Assembly: GCA_036346375.1 (NCBI GenBank)
Contig: CM070517.1
Location: forward strand, 10,705,161 to 10,769,160
Length of the DNA stretch: 64,000 bases
Direction of reading: 5' to 3'
Source of the DNA: Guadua angustifolia
Lineage: Eukaryota; Streptophyta; Magnoliopsida; Poales; Poaceae
The notes beneath the pieces were generated by a model. The model saw only the letters and a program-made list of their open reading frames with translations. It did not search any database and was not told where the DNA came from. Shown piece by piece: positions 9,160 to 19,805 of the stretch; the first letter of the stretch is position 1, and each line of letters starts with the position of its first letter. The translations under genes were made by a program, and so were the position numbers.

Positions 9160-11473
9160 GGCAAGTTTCTCTTGCTCAAGCTCAGCGACCTTAGCCCTTA
9201 AGGCCGACAGCTCGCCTTGGAGACGAAGAGCTTCGGCTGCGGCGTTGGCGGTGCGGCTTCGCTTGTCCTGGAGTTGGGCCAGGGCGCTCTTCGCCGTCTT
9301 GGTCGCTCACTCCAGTTTCTCCTCGAGCTTGGCGACTTTGGCTTCAAGCTCGCGGGAGGCCTCTTACAGGATGACTGCTTGGTCTGCAGCTGCCTTGCCT
9401 TCTTCATCTCCTCCGCTTTGGCTCGTTCAGCTTCGAGCGCTCTAGCCGACCTTGCGCGCTCCTCCTCCATGGCCTTGTACGCATGGTCGCGTTCGGTGTT
9501 GATAGCCTACTTGAGTTCGGTTGCGTGGGTGGTCTTTAGCGCCTTTATCGTGCTGGGAGGCGGCAAGCTCAGCAGAGTGGGCCGCCGCCTTGTGCCCAGC
9601 CTCCTCATGCTCGACCGCCAAGGTCTCTATGAGCCTAAACCACTGCGCCTCTTGCTCTTCCACCAAGTCGAGGAAGATCTTCAGTGCATCGGAGTGCGTC
9701 TAAAGACCTTGCAGCCCCTGGGCAACGAGTTCTATGCCCTGTGGGGTTCAGAAGAAACACAGCCTTTGTCAAAAAAAAGACTCGCACTAGTATTCAACAA
9801 GAGCAGGAGGAAATTCATACCTGGTTAAGCCGGCCCTCGAAGTTCTCATGGTGAGGTTCAACAGCTTTCTTTGCGCAGCGCCTCGGGCGGTGTTGTCCTC
9901 TACATTCTTTGGGTCACCTTGGCGAAGATCTTCAGGCACTCCGCTGGCGGCGACCTCGTCCTGAGCTACCTCCCCCGGGGGCCTCGACCTGCCCCCAGGC
10001 TCAGTTCTGACAACCGGATTGGCCTCGACCTCCATGGTCAGAGCGTCTCCAGCTCCCTCTCCCGTGGAGGTCTTGGTCGATCTTGATCTTAGGCGCTCAA
10101 AGTCTCGACAAGGAAAATCTCTTGAGCTAAAGATGGAAGGCAAACCGTGGAATTGAAAAGATAGTGCGTGCACAGGTGAAAGCCTCCGCCCGCAGGGGGC
10201 CGAGGACCTCGGTGTCCCGAGGGTGAGGGGGCATTCCTCCTTCGGGTGCCTTGAGCTCGAGACCTCGGAGCCCGCGGTGGCTCCAGGTCTTCCGTCGCAG
10301 AAGACTTGGGGCTCTAGGGTCGAGGCCCTTGGGTCGTCGTGGGGCTCGAAGTCCTGGCGACGGCCACAGCCTTTTGCTACTGCAAGAAGAAAGGTATGTC
10401 AGAAAGAGGAGAGGCACGAACAAAAGCTTGGGGGCTCGGCTATGGGAGAACCTACCATTGCGCGGTTGCCCCACTCGAGGTGTTGTTTCTTCGAACCCCT
10501 ACCACCTGCGCCGTCCAGGGGTAACCGCTTGCCCGCCTTTTTGCCCTTATTTGCACCGAGCAACGACAACATCCTCTTCGCCGTCCGGAACAACTCTTCG
10601 TTGTCCTGTGAGCATATTCAAGAGATCAAGGAAAGCCATAAGCATTTACGAGCTAAGACTTCGCTCAAGGTGGCTTACCTCGGCGCTCCGGCGCAGCACA
10701 TTCTTCGGGACAGGGTCGTCGATCGTGTAGTCATGCGTCGCCTTCCCGAACATCTCGGTCATCCTGGCAACAATCTAGGATTCCTTCAGCGCTGCAGGGG
10801 GGACAAGGTCATCAAAGAAGCCCAAAGATCAACCTCGAGCAAACTTCAGGGGTAAGAAGGCTTACCAGATGTTCCTTCACGGGTAAGGTCATCGCGACCT
10901 TTGATCTCGTAGAACAGGTGCTCCCTCTTACGTAGAGGAACACCGGCCCCTTGAGTAGTCATTAGCGATGGCACGCCCTAGTGGTCGCGCGCCATAGCGC
11001 TTGAATATGGATGGTGGCGATGGCCTCTTGATCGACCTCCAAGTCATCCGCCTCCGGCGTCTACCTCTTATCGGTGATGGGGGTTCCATCGTACGCCAGC
11101 GCGCCGTCTTTACCCCTCTTTAGGTAGAACCACCGTTCGGTCCACGGACCGAGGGAGTTCCGAGAGCAAATTTTGGGGAAGGACCAAGGAAGCCCTGCCC
11201 GCGGCCGGAAGTAGAAGCAACCGACCACGGGGTCCTTCCCGGTGCGGAACAAGGAGAAGAAGTGGAAGAAAAGAGAGGGGATGGGAAGGATCCCAAGGAA
11301 CCCCTCGTACAGATGGGAGAAGATGGAAAGGAGAAGGATAGAATTTGGCACCAGATTGATGAGTTCGATCTCGCATTGGGCGAGAACTGCTGCCAGGAAG
11401 TCACTCTCCAACGTCCGCAGGCCGAAGAGAATGTAATACTCGGTGTTGATGAGCTCGTCGTCCCGTGGCTACG
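9160..11473 (-). pseudogene. Antisense ORF of Tat element 1 (putative gypsy-type transposon family)
   Basis: The conserved N-terminal domain reads on the - strand at about 11411-11061: LINLVPNSILLLSIFSHLYE, then RTGKDPVVGCFYFRPR and WTERWFYLKRGK. This resembles the grass protein family annotated as putative gypsy type transposon (PF04195 by my recollection, not searched). The C-terminal part at about 10173-9198 is charged with alanine/glutamate/lysine heptad-like runs (EEERARSARALEAERAKAEE), which suggests a coiled coil. Multiple frame breaks separate the parts. It lies between integrase and the missing 3' LTR, opposite to pol, as reported for Tat elements. Its role is unknown. The same gene occurs in Tat element 2 at 13196-15520. 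Confidence 0.7.
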
Positions 11474-13003
11474 TGTCGGGACACGAATATGCAAATCCGA
11501 ACCCTCTATGTATACTGCACTAGTCCAGGATCATGCTAGTGCACACAGGCTCAACATCAATGAATATCACAATCATACACAGCAGAAATAAGATAACAGA
11601 TATTATATATTAAATACTAACAGTTGCATGACCTTAGGGTCAACTTACGTGACTTTGCCTCGCAAGGCTGAACAACAAATTAAACTGTAGCGAAATGAAG
11701 ACATATATAAACCCCTCAGTATACCACAGTGGCGACAAGGCTCACACCTAAACATTAGGTCCCTTCATGGTACACCTTCTTGACCTTTGGTGATGTTGTG
11801 GCAGGCGGGTGAGTACATAAAGCACTCAACAAGTTGTGCCACAGAATGCAATTTTAACATAACTATATGCAAGGCTTATTCCAAAGGAATGGCTAACAAT
11901 GGCTATTTGCAGTAAGTAGCATTTATGAACAAGTACGATATATAGATTGAAAAGACAGTAAAAACAAATAACAGTAATAGATAGATTCAACGTTTCTCAA
12001 GTAAACCAAGTTTTCCATCCTAAGTCAAAATTCAACCTCCATGGCAACCTTGCCATCCATCCCAAGTTTTTATTTTGCAAAAGTCTAACCCTTATTTGTA
12101 ATTCTCGAGCTATGCTCAATACCGTGAAACACGGCTATTCGAATAGATTGTACACTCTGCAGAGATTATGCACTTTACCCACACGACATGATCATCTTTT
12201 GTTGCCAAGCTATTGGCACACTTCCCTTGGTGTGCCAGCAGAGAAATCATGAAGCCTTTACAATGCTCTGCCTTAACCCAGTACTACCCGCTGAGGTTTC
12301 AACCCTAATGGGCTGAACCATGACAACAGGGCCCCCCTCTTGCACCATGTGAGTTGATCCGTGAACCCGGACTCACACCACCAAAGCAGTACTAAAGATA
12401 AGACATTGCAAATTAATCGGCCAGGCTACCCCATAACAGACATGTGCTTGCATGATTGACTCAAGTCAAAGGCTCGCAAGGTTAAGTCCTTAGGGTTGAT
12501 CAAAGTAAGACTTGCACATACCATTTGCCCATCGGGCCCACCCAGGCACGCTTGCCCTTGCCACTTGCTCCGATCTAAATCATAACCACCCCAGTTAATT
12601 ACCAAGCATCACGTGCCATCAACAATTCAATATCGTTGCGTGACATCCATCGCCACAACAACTCAATCTCATCATGTGATCACACATGACACACAAATTC
12701 ATAACATTGTTCCATATTCCATTAGTCAAGATTATTTATCAATGATTCAAGCACATGTGATGACATGGCATGGCTAAGTAATCTAATCCGATCTAAGCAT
12801 CCCACGTTGGTTTTATTATTAACCAACTATAGTAAACCAATCTAAGGTGACAAGTGGATCATGGCATACAATTGACAAGGTAGGGTGTAATTGAAAGGGT
12901 ATGATATCTAAATCCCAATTTAGATTGAAATCATTTATGCACATGAAATAATATGCAATAAGGTAAAACAAAATAGAAATTTTGCAAACATAGGTTCAAC
13001 ATG
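11474..13003 (-). repeat. Tekay-like LTR fragment, inverted relative to 1-1455
   Basis: On the - strand this matches the 3' half of the LTR at 58070-61197, ending with the CTAGTGCA / GGATTTGCATATTCG / CCCGACA terminus at 11474. The + strand starts TGTCGGGACACGAATATG, the reverse of an LTR 3' end. The other end stops abruptly at about 13003 (CAACATGA), at the position equivalent to about 59640, so half of the LTR is missing. The five bases before it (CTACG) have no partner. It interrupts the antisense ORF of Tat element 1. Confidence 0.8.
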
Positions 13004-13127
13004 ACAGGGCGCCACGTGGGCTGGTCGCTTAGCGAGTGGGGCCTAATCGCCTGCCTGCACACCAGGCCACCACGTGTTCTCACTTGTCTGCGACGGAGAG
13101 GGTACCCTGGCGTAAAGTACGCCGACA
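13004..13127 (-). repeat. Truncated 3' LTR of Tat element 2
   Basis: Only about 124 bp remain. They align with the last part (+ strand) of the 5' LTR, from the GCCACGTGGGC repeat unit through GAGAGGGTACCCTGG to the terminus TACGCCGACA at 13127. Roughly 1 kb of the LTR is missing at the junction with the Tekay-like LTR piece at 13003. Confidence 0.8.
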
Positions 13128-13141
13128 GTAGCCCCCGGGTC
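13128..13141 (-). other. Polypurine tract of Tat element 2
   Basis: On the - strand the bases ACCCGGGGGCTAC lie directly against the LTR start TGTCGGCG. A GGGGGCTAC-type tract at this place is usual in grass Tat elements and primes plus-strand DNA synthesis. It confirms the minus orientation and the LTR boundary at 13127. Confidence 0.7.
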
Positions 13142-13195
13142 CATCCTCGAATGCGCGCTAGTTTCTTTTAGGCCACATTTAATGTTGGTGCGTTC

Positions 13196-15520
13196 TTGGA
13201 TAGACCCATCGCTTCTGAATACGCAACCGTCTCGATTGTCCCCTCTTCTGCCAATTTTTCTCGGAACCCGAAACGTCGTGTACTTTCGCCCTTTTCGCGA
13301 ACCGTCTCTGTGAGGGGCCTATATATACACGCATCCATGACTTTGCTCTTTTTCTATCGACAGGGAGAGGGTGGCGACGCTCTCCAAAATCGCAGCCAAG
13401 GGTTCCCTCCCCACCTTCGCCATGGAACCCTCGCACCGCGATGTGAACCCGGGAAGATCGTCGTCTTTGCCTGGGAATTACTGGCGGGCCTGGTGCTGCC
13501 CTTCTCCGAATTCCTCTTCACTGTCCTCCATTTCTACGAAATCCACCATCTTCATCTCACTCCCAATTCTGTTCTCACCCTTTCCATCTTCGCACACCTC
13601 TGCGAAATGTTCATGGGGTGATGCCAAATCTTCCCCTCTTTTGGTACTTCTATACTCTCGACGGACTCACCGACGGTGGGGTTGTGGGGAGCTACCATTT
13701 TCACCTCCGTGACGGGTTGGCCCCCCGCTACATTTCCTTCTAGGCGAAGTCCAACTGGAAGGCGTGGCGGAGCGACTAGCTGTACACCGGCAACGATAGC
13801 GGGGTCAACGCTCTTGGGATGCCTTGCGTCCTGACGAAAGCCCACGAGAGTTGGAGCTCGCCCGTCAAGGAGACAGCAGAACTCCTGGCGATGGCGGCCC
13901 ACATCAACCTTGCCATGAGGCAGAAGGCGACGGTATTGGTAGTCCAGACTTCAAAGCCCGAGGAGGATCGATCCCTTAAATCGGCGTGCCCACACTTGCA
14001 TGGTAGTACACGGTGGCAACGACATGACCCGCACGCACCCGGGCCATAAGTTCTTATTCTTCTTATGAATACATATTTTCTTTTGTGGTCGCCATCAGCC
14101 AACAATCTTGTCTTCCTTTTTCCGCTAGGCATAGGGAACCTGGACGGCCCCACCATCTCCAAATGGCTGGCTGGACTGCTCCCGCCAATGCTAGGCGGCC
14201 TGGATTTCCCGCCGGGGCACGGCCGCTTTGCGATCTGGAGTCCGCGTAGTGCCTCCGGATTGTCAAGCTATTTCCAGCAATGGACTCCACCGGCCCTTCG
14301 GTGCTGCCGACCTGCGGTCCCTTCGTGATTAGGGACCCGGTCCTAGCTGATGATCGAAATGCAGGCAAGCGGCCATGCCCTCCGGATGCCACAGGTGCAG
14401 ACCCCAAGAGGTCTCGCACTGAGGACTGGACTCCCGCCGCCACCGATTCCGCCGCTCCTCCAAGCACGTCCGGAGTGGCGGGATCTTCATCCGGGGTGAT
14501 GACATGTGCTGCCCCTGCTCTGGCGTCGGCTCCACCGACGCCAACTCCTTCGGCACCGACCTCATTGGCGCCAACTCCGTCGGCACCGACTCCATTGGCA
14601 CCAAGATTTGCTGCCACCGCCCGCCAGGGCAGGCTCGCACTTCCAACGGCTTCATTTAGTTTCTAGTCACCTCCAAGGGCAGCCCCCTAAGGTGCTCCGG
14701 CCAAGCAGACGCCCGTAGCGCCAATTGACGCAACGAGGACTTCTACCCAGGGGCCATCTGGCGCCTCCGAAGCAGCCCAAGTGGACGTCATCGGCGCCAG
14801 CACTCCCGCCCACCCCGCTTCGGTCATCCTCCCCGCTTCAACCTCCCGCTTGGCTGCGCTGTCGCCAAACTTGGCGAGGTGCACACATCCTCGAGCGCCC
14901 TCCTCACGGCAGCCATCTAACGCGAAGCGCAAATGTCACAGCAGATGGTGGCGCAGAAGCAGGCGGTGGAGGAGCTGCGTCGCACGCTGCACAAACTCGC
15001 TGTCATGCTCTGACTAGCTTATCGGCTTATGGCGAGGTGCCTGGAACCGCTGGGTGTGGACCTTCGCGACCAGCTTGAGCCTTCGACCCTGCAATACGCC
15101 CATGGCGTCACTCGGGTCGCCGAGACCCTCAGTGGCTTGCCTGTCGCCTTGGCCGCTCGCTTCGCCCTAGAAGGGCGGGAAGTCGCGGTTGCCACCGTGA
15201 TGTTCATGCTAGCCGGCTGCGCCAGCCGCGATGCCTCGCCGATTCGATGGTCGCCGTGGGGGTTGGTATTGAGGAGAGGCGAGGCTCAAAGTCTTGCTGC
15301 GATGCAGCGAACGCGTGGCGCGGGCCGATGCACGTGATAGACCTGGACACCGACGTCGCACTGTCGGAGGAGGAAGCCAAGGATACCGCCGGGCATTGAC
15401 GATGAGTAGCTGCCCAGGCCGCCACCTTTATTCCCTTCATTTCTTCTTTTTCTTGTTTTGCCTTTCTGTATGCAAAAACTATCTTAGTAATCACAATGAA
15501 ATTAGCACCTTTTGACTTTA
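13196..15520 (+). pseudogene. Antisense ORF of Tat element 2 (putative gypsy-type transposon family)
   Basis: This gene runs opposite to the element's own pol. The conserved N-terminal domain is at about 13460-13620 (HFYEIHHLHLTPNSVLTLSI, FAHLCEMFMG). It then continues in another frame at about 13625-14049 (WYFYTLDGLTDGG, LRDGLAPRYISF, then NWKAWRSD). TAG stops at about 13742 and 13779 fall where glutamine and tryptophan are expected. A proline/serine/alanine/threonine-rich middle (14280-14666) with repeats of PTPSAPT follows, and an alanine-rich C-terminal part at 15029-15337. A promoter-like CTATATATAC lies at 13319-13328. The function is unknown; the same family occurs in Tat element 1. 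Confidence 0.7.
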
Positions 15521-15551
15521 CCTGCATGTTTGTTTGATTGTATTCACTCGT

Positions 15552-16627
15552 TGTCGGTGTTTCGTATAACCGGCAAGTAAATTTGTAAGTCAAGGGGCCG
15601 CACGCTCCCTCTCCTCGATGGTTGACTCAGGGAGCCCAAGATGTATCTTGGTTGGGCGAATGTCCCCTCGTCCGATTCGCGGTGGTGGTTCTTGTTGCTC
15701 GGGTGTTGTGGACTACAAAGGATTACACGTGAGGACTGGGGATAGGCCCTCAGTGCTCGTCTGAGTGAGGGAGCTCGGGAATGCTCGTCCGAGTGGGGGA
15801 GCCCAGAATCGAGCGTGAACGTATGAAGGTGGATCTAATGAGCCTCTCCCCTTCCCTAGGGACCCTGCCTCCCTTTATATAGGCGGAGGGGGCAGGTTAC
15901 ATGGGAATTTTGGAGAAAAAGGTAGGGGCATGCTGCGCACGGGGGTCCCGGTCTTCGGTCTTGATGATGGACATGTCCCTGTTTGTCCCATGCCGGGTTG
16001 GTAGACACAACGGACAGTGTTCCGTCGGGAAAGTGCGTGGTTGCCCTCTGTCCTGTTAGATCTTTGGCGCCTTCTGTTGTGCTCAATGGTACCGTCTTGG
16101 GGCGGGCGCCTCTCTCACTATGCTCGGCGTGGGGAAGAATCGGCGCTTGACTTCTTGACCCCGTTTACCTTGGGAAGGAACCACCTGCCCCAGCATGGTC
16201 GTCGTGCCCATGGGGCGGGTGACTAGCTTGGAGCCGATTGGCGACGTGGCGGGGGTCGCTGAGCTGAAGCTTGTTGGGGCACTCGACGGTGGCACGGTGA
16301 ACTGCGAGGACGTCAGGCCATGGCGGTGAGGCGGAGCTTCTTTAGAGGCGCCCGACCGGGGCTGGTCGGGCGCCATCAAGCGAACTGAGCGGCTGAAAAC
16401 CCTTCGTGATCCTCGGGCTTAGGGCCGGGCTCAGAACGGATCATCTGGTGTTCCCGTCAATATTCAGTGATAATCCCATCTATGGGGGGCAAAGGCTTTG
16501 GTAATACCCTCTCCAGCATTTAGCATCGCTAGCAATCTTGCAGTCATATCCGTATGACTGAGAGAAAAACGATCTTGAGATAAATGTATACTTTGCTGTG
16601 GGGTACCCCGGGTATGAGTATTCGTCA
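15552..16627 (-). mobile_element. Solo LTR inserted in Tat element 2 (TSD CTCGT)
   Basis: The 1076-bp segment has TG...CA ends (TGTCGGTGTTTCGTATAACC at left, GTATTCGTCA at right). It is flanked by perfect 5-bp duplications, CTCGT at 15547-15551 and 16628-16632. Minus orientation is preferred because the left end, read in reverse, is the CACCGACA-type 3' terminus seen in Gypsy LTRs and because CCTATATAAAGG reads as a TATA box on the - strand (around 15874-15885). No internal genes are present, so it is a solo LTR formed by LTR-LTR recombination. The family is not identified. Confidence 0.75.
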
Positions 16628-17055
16628 CTCGTGTTTGCTTGATCCAACCGTCGGGCAACCAACCCCTAGGCTTGTCGCGATGCAATCTCGAACATTTAAA
16701 TTAGGCCAGTGCTTTGGCACTTCATCTGAGATTGCACGCAGCCACTGCAAACACATGTAGACGTTACGCGGGGCATGCGGGAAATAGACTAAAAGAACAT
16801 AAATCCCCACGCGGGGTTGTCATGGTCCCTTTCTTTTTGGAACTTAAGCCCTTCTTGCCCGACGCGAACGTCGAGTGTTACCACATATCAACAAGGAGCC
16901 GCCAAACTGTCGGTACCAATGACATCCACGCCAAATGCTACCCACCGGGGCACAAGTAGGAAAGACAAAAAAGATAAAGCAAAAGCCTTTAAGGCAAATA
17001 ACTTCACTGACCGTCAGCAGTCGCCGATCAGCTAGGGGAGAGCCCACCCTTTTAG
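16628..17055. other. Non-coding spacer of Tat element 2
   Basis: About 430 bp between the solo LTR and the end of integrase. I see no coding signature on either strand. It is part of the long spacer that Tat elements carry after pol. Confidence 0.5.
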
Positions 17056-17830
17056 CTGATCGGAGCGAACTACTAAGTACTTACAGTTCCCAGGGATAAA
17101 ATTTTTGCAACATTTCCAGGTTTTGGGAGTTTGCCAATTCTTAACCGTCCTCAGTGACCAATCGAACAACCCCGGGTCGAGAGACTGAGACCACCTTAAA
17201 GGGGCCCTCCCACAGGGGAGACAATTTGTTGCGACCAGCATGCGCCTGAATTCTGCGCAAGACCAGGTCACCCACTGCCAGTGTTCTCTCATGGACCCGG
17301 GTGGCATGGTACCATCTGAGACTCTACTAGTACCGAGCAGCACGCAAGGCCGCCTGGTCGTGCGCCTCCTCCAAAAATTTGACTTCTTCTCTACGGTGGT
17401 CTTCCTGACCCCCTCCTTTGAACGCAAAGCAGCTGTGGGGAGTTGAGCGTGGCTTTCGGACGGAAGGGCAACCACGCCCCATAGACCAAGAAGAAGGGTG
17501 TTTCTCCAGTCGCTTGATTGGGTGTGGTTCGAAGCGACCACAACACAGCCAGGAATTCTTCCGTCCACCGCGCCCCCCACTTATGGAGCTGATCAAATGC
17601 TTTGGTCTTATGGCCCCTCAACACCAGCGTGTTGGCGCTCTCTGCTTAGCCATTACTCCTCGGATGGGCCACCAAAGCAAAGCATACCTTGGTGCCCATC
17701 TCATCACAAAACTCCAGGAATACCGCGCTGGTGAATTGAGTGTCGTTGTCCGTGATGATGCGATTGGTGACTCTAAAGTGGGTAAAGATTCCGTGCATGA
17801 ACTTGAATGGATATCGAGAGCAAATTGCTC
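17056..17830 (-). pseudogene. Integrase of Tat element 2, N-terminal region deleted
   Basis: On the - strand the catalytic core is recognisable from about 17806: RIITDNDTQFTS (second catalytic Asp), then KVCFALVAHPRSNG, a stop, and AERAN (catalytic Glu). It continues with WTEEFLAVLWSLRTTPNQAT at about 17565-17510. The C-terminal block DLVLRRIQ, KLSPLWEGPFKV and VRLVTEDG lies at about 17270-17150. The HHCC zinc finger and the first catalytic Asp are missing: the sequence jumps from the second RNase H to mid-core between about 17920 and 17810. An internal deletion of roughly 400 bp or more is implied. Confidence 0.8.
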
Positions 17831-17922
17831 CCCTCTTCGTAAGTGATGCCTTTCTTCAAAGACCCGCACTTGGAAACAACGAGATCTTGATGGCCTGAGG
17901 AAGGTTAGGATTGATCCATCCG

Positions 17923-18483
17923 CTAGCCCGTCGCCATATGGTTGTCGCGTCGAGGATATGGATATATCGATCCTTGATGGCATTCCATCTTCGACCTCTG
18001 AAACAAAGATCTGGCGGCCATGGTGGGGTTAGAACATTGAAATTCCTTTCGCGCCTGATTGATGACCAGCAGGGAGTCGCCTCTGACATGGAGGTGCGGG
18101 CGCCCGACATGGAGGGCGATGCAGCCGAGGCCCCTTGACGAGCCATCATATTCAGCGATGTTGTTGGTGGCCTTGAAGTCCAGGGTGACCACGTACTGGA
18201 GGATGTCACCGGTCGGGGAGACCAGGACAACTCTAGCCCCCGTGCCTTCGAGCCTGAAGGAGCCATCGAAGAACAAAGCCCAAGGAGAAGACGCAGGTAT
18301 CTCTTCTGCTTCAGGAGCGGCGGGAGTCCATTTGGCAACAAACTTCACCAGCTTCTGGCTTTTGATGGCGGTGCGGCATACAAACTTGAGACAGAATTCC
18401 CCCAGCTTCACCGACCACTTGGCGACACGGCCTTCAGCTTCCCGGTTATGGTGGATCTCTCGCAGAGGGTAGGCAGTGATCAC
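17923..18483 (-). pseudogene. Second (archaeal-type) RNase H of Tat element 2
   Basis: A 186-codon open frame. Residues 1-50 belong to the end of the preceding domain (GRVAKWSVKLGEF). The RNase H catalytic residues are D73 (in FFDGSF), E111 (in NNIAEYDG) and D136 (in VRGDSLLV). The frame ends early at about the point where the deletion into integrase begins. The usual AEYEAL helix reads AEYDGS here, so the helix is partly degraded. Confidence 0.8.
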
Positions 18484-18846
18484 CGTGATCTCTCACCCCT
18501 AGAAGTAGTGCCGCAGCTTCCTGGACGCCATCAGGACAACGTACAGCATCTTCTGTGCTTGCGGGTACCTGGTCTCCGCCTCGTGTAGCACCTTGCTGAC
18601 GTAGTAGACCGGCTTTTGGACACCCTCCCTCTCCGCCACCAGTACCACGCTCACCACTGCAGGGGTAGCAACGATGTACAGGAGCAATGGTTCGCCAGGC
18701 CTGGGGGTGACCAGCACTGGTGGGGAGGAGAGGTACTGCTTCATGTCTTCAAATGCTCGTTGGGCCTCTTCAGTCCACTCGAAGTGGTTGGTCTTTTTCA
18801 GCAGCTTGAATAGGGGCAGGCTTCTTTCTCCTAACCGGGTGATAAA
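18484..18846 (-). pseudogene. First RNase H / RT connection of Tat element 2
   Basis: The 81-codon frame 18744-18499 contains KQYLSSPPVLVTPRPGEPLL, AVVSVVLVAEREG, VYYVSKVLHEAETRYPQAQK and MLYVVLMASRKLRHYF. This is the standard block joining RT to RNase H in Tat elements. It is a better-preserved counterpart of 6421-6720 in element 1. A stop after HYF and a short frame break lead to the next domain. Confidence 0.8.
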
Positions 18847-19602
18847 TCACCTGAGGGATGCTAGGTGACCAGCAAGGCACTGCACCTGCTTGAGCCGAAC
18901 CGGTGACTTCCTGAGCTCAATGGCCGCTATCTTGTCAGGATTGGCTTCAATGCCTCGACTGGACATGAGGAATCCTAACAGCTTCCCAAAGGGCATGCCG
19001 AACACACATTTCTCGGGATTGAGCTTTAAGCAATTCTTCGGGAGGTTAGCAAAAGTTTCCTCTAGGTTTTCGGTCAGTTCTTCGCTCTTCTTAACTTTCA
19101 CAACCAAGTCATCGACGTACACCTCAAGATTTCGCCCTATCTGTGGATGGAAAGAAATATGCATGGCGCGTTGATAAGTAGAACCAGCATTTTTTAACCC
19201 AAAAGCCATTCTGATATAGCAATAAATACCCATTGGGGTTACAAAAGCGGTTTTTTCTTCGTCTTCCGCCGCCATGCTAATCTGGTGGTACCTAGAGTAC
19301 GCATCCAGAAAGCATAGCAGCTCGCACCCTGCCGTCGAGTCGACAATGAGATCGACGCGCGGCAGGGGGTTAGGATCCTTCGAGCAGGCCTTGTTGAGGT
19401 CGGTGAAGTCGACACACATCCACGACTTCCCATTGGATTTCTTGATAAGCACAGGGTTGGCAAGCCACTCGGGGTGAGTGACTTCCTTAATAATCCTTGC
19501 GTGCAACAGCTTCTCTACCTCCTCCCGAATGGCATCTTGCCGCTCTAGTGCCTGCGTCCGGACCTTTTGCTGGACCGGACGCACTCCTGGGAGCGTTGCC
19601 AA
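18847..19602 (-). CDS. Reverse transcriptase of Tat element 2
   Basis: An uninterrupted 251-codon frame covers most of the RT domain. Residues 34-65 hold the fingers (ARIIKEVTHPEWLANP, then KKSNGKSWMCVD). D100 lies in CFLDAYSRYHQI, the first catalytic Asp. FGLKNAGSTYQRAM is at 134-147, and the YVDD catalytic box at 162-165 lies in LEVYVDDLVVK. The thumb ends QVQCLAGHLASLR. The ATG is probably internal, since homology extends upstream. This is the best-preserved enzyme in the element. GYH in the usual YSGYHQI motif is RYH here. Confidence 0.85.
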   Translation of the reverse strand: MATLPGVRPVQQKVRTQALERQDAIREEVEKLLHARIIKEVTHPEWLANPVLIKKSNGKSWMCVDFTDLNKACSKDPNPLPRVDLIVDSTAGCELLCFLDAYSRYHQISMAAEDEEKTAFVTPMGIYCYIRMAFGLKNAGSTYQRAMHISFHPQIGRNLEVYVDDLVVKVKKSEELTENLEETFANLPKNCLKLNPEKCVFGMPFGKLLGFLMSSRGIEANPDKIAAIELRKSPVRLKQVQCLAGHLASLR

Positions 19603-19805
19603 TCAGTGCTCGATCACCTTCCTGGGGACCCAAGTCATATCGAACGATTGCCAGACAAACACGTCGGAGTTAGACCGGAGGAAGGTGGCGAGCGTGTCTT
19701 CCTATTTGGTGCTTGGGTTGGCGACAATGTTGACGGTCTTCCCGAGCTCACCCTCGCTCAGGGAGACGAGCCGGGCGAGGCATGGGTCTTCACCAGAGGG
19801 GCTCC

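Larger units (their letters stand above)
2036..11473 (+). mobile_element. Tat-lineage Ty3/Gypsy element 1 (3' end missing)
   Basis: The order is LTR, PBS, gag, protease, RT, RNase H, second (archaeal-type) RNase H and integrase on the + strand, then an antisense ORF. This is the layout known for grass Tat elements of the RIRE2/Grande kind. All genes carry stops or frameshifts. The 3' LTR and polypurine tract are absent because the element is cut at 11474 by a minus-strand Tekay-like LTR piece. The five bases before the LTR (GGTTC, 2031-2035) would be one TSD copy; the partner is lost. A solo LTR of the same family lies at 26844-27498. Confidence 0.88.
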
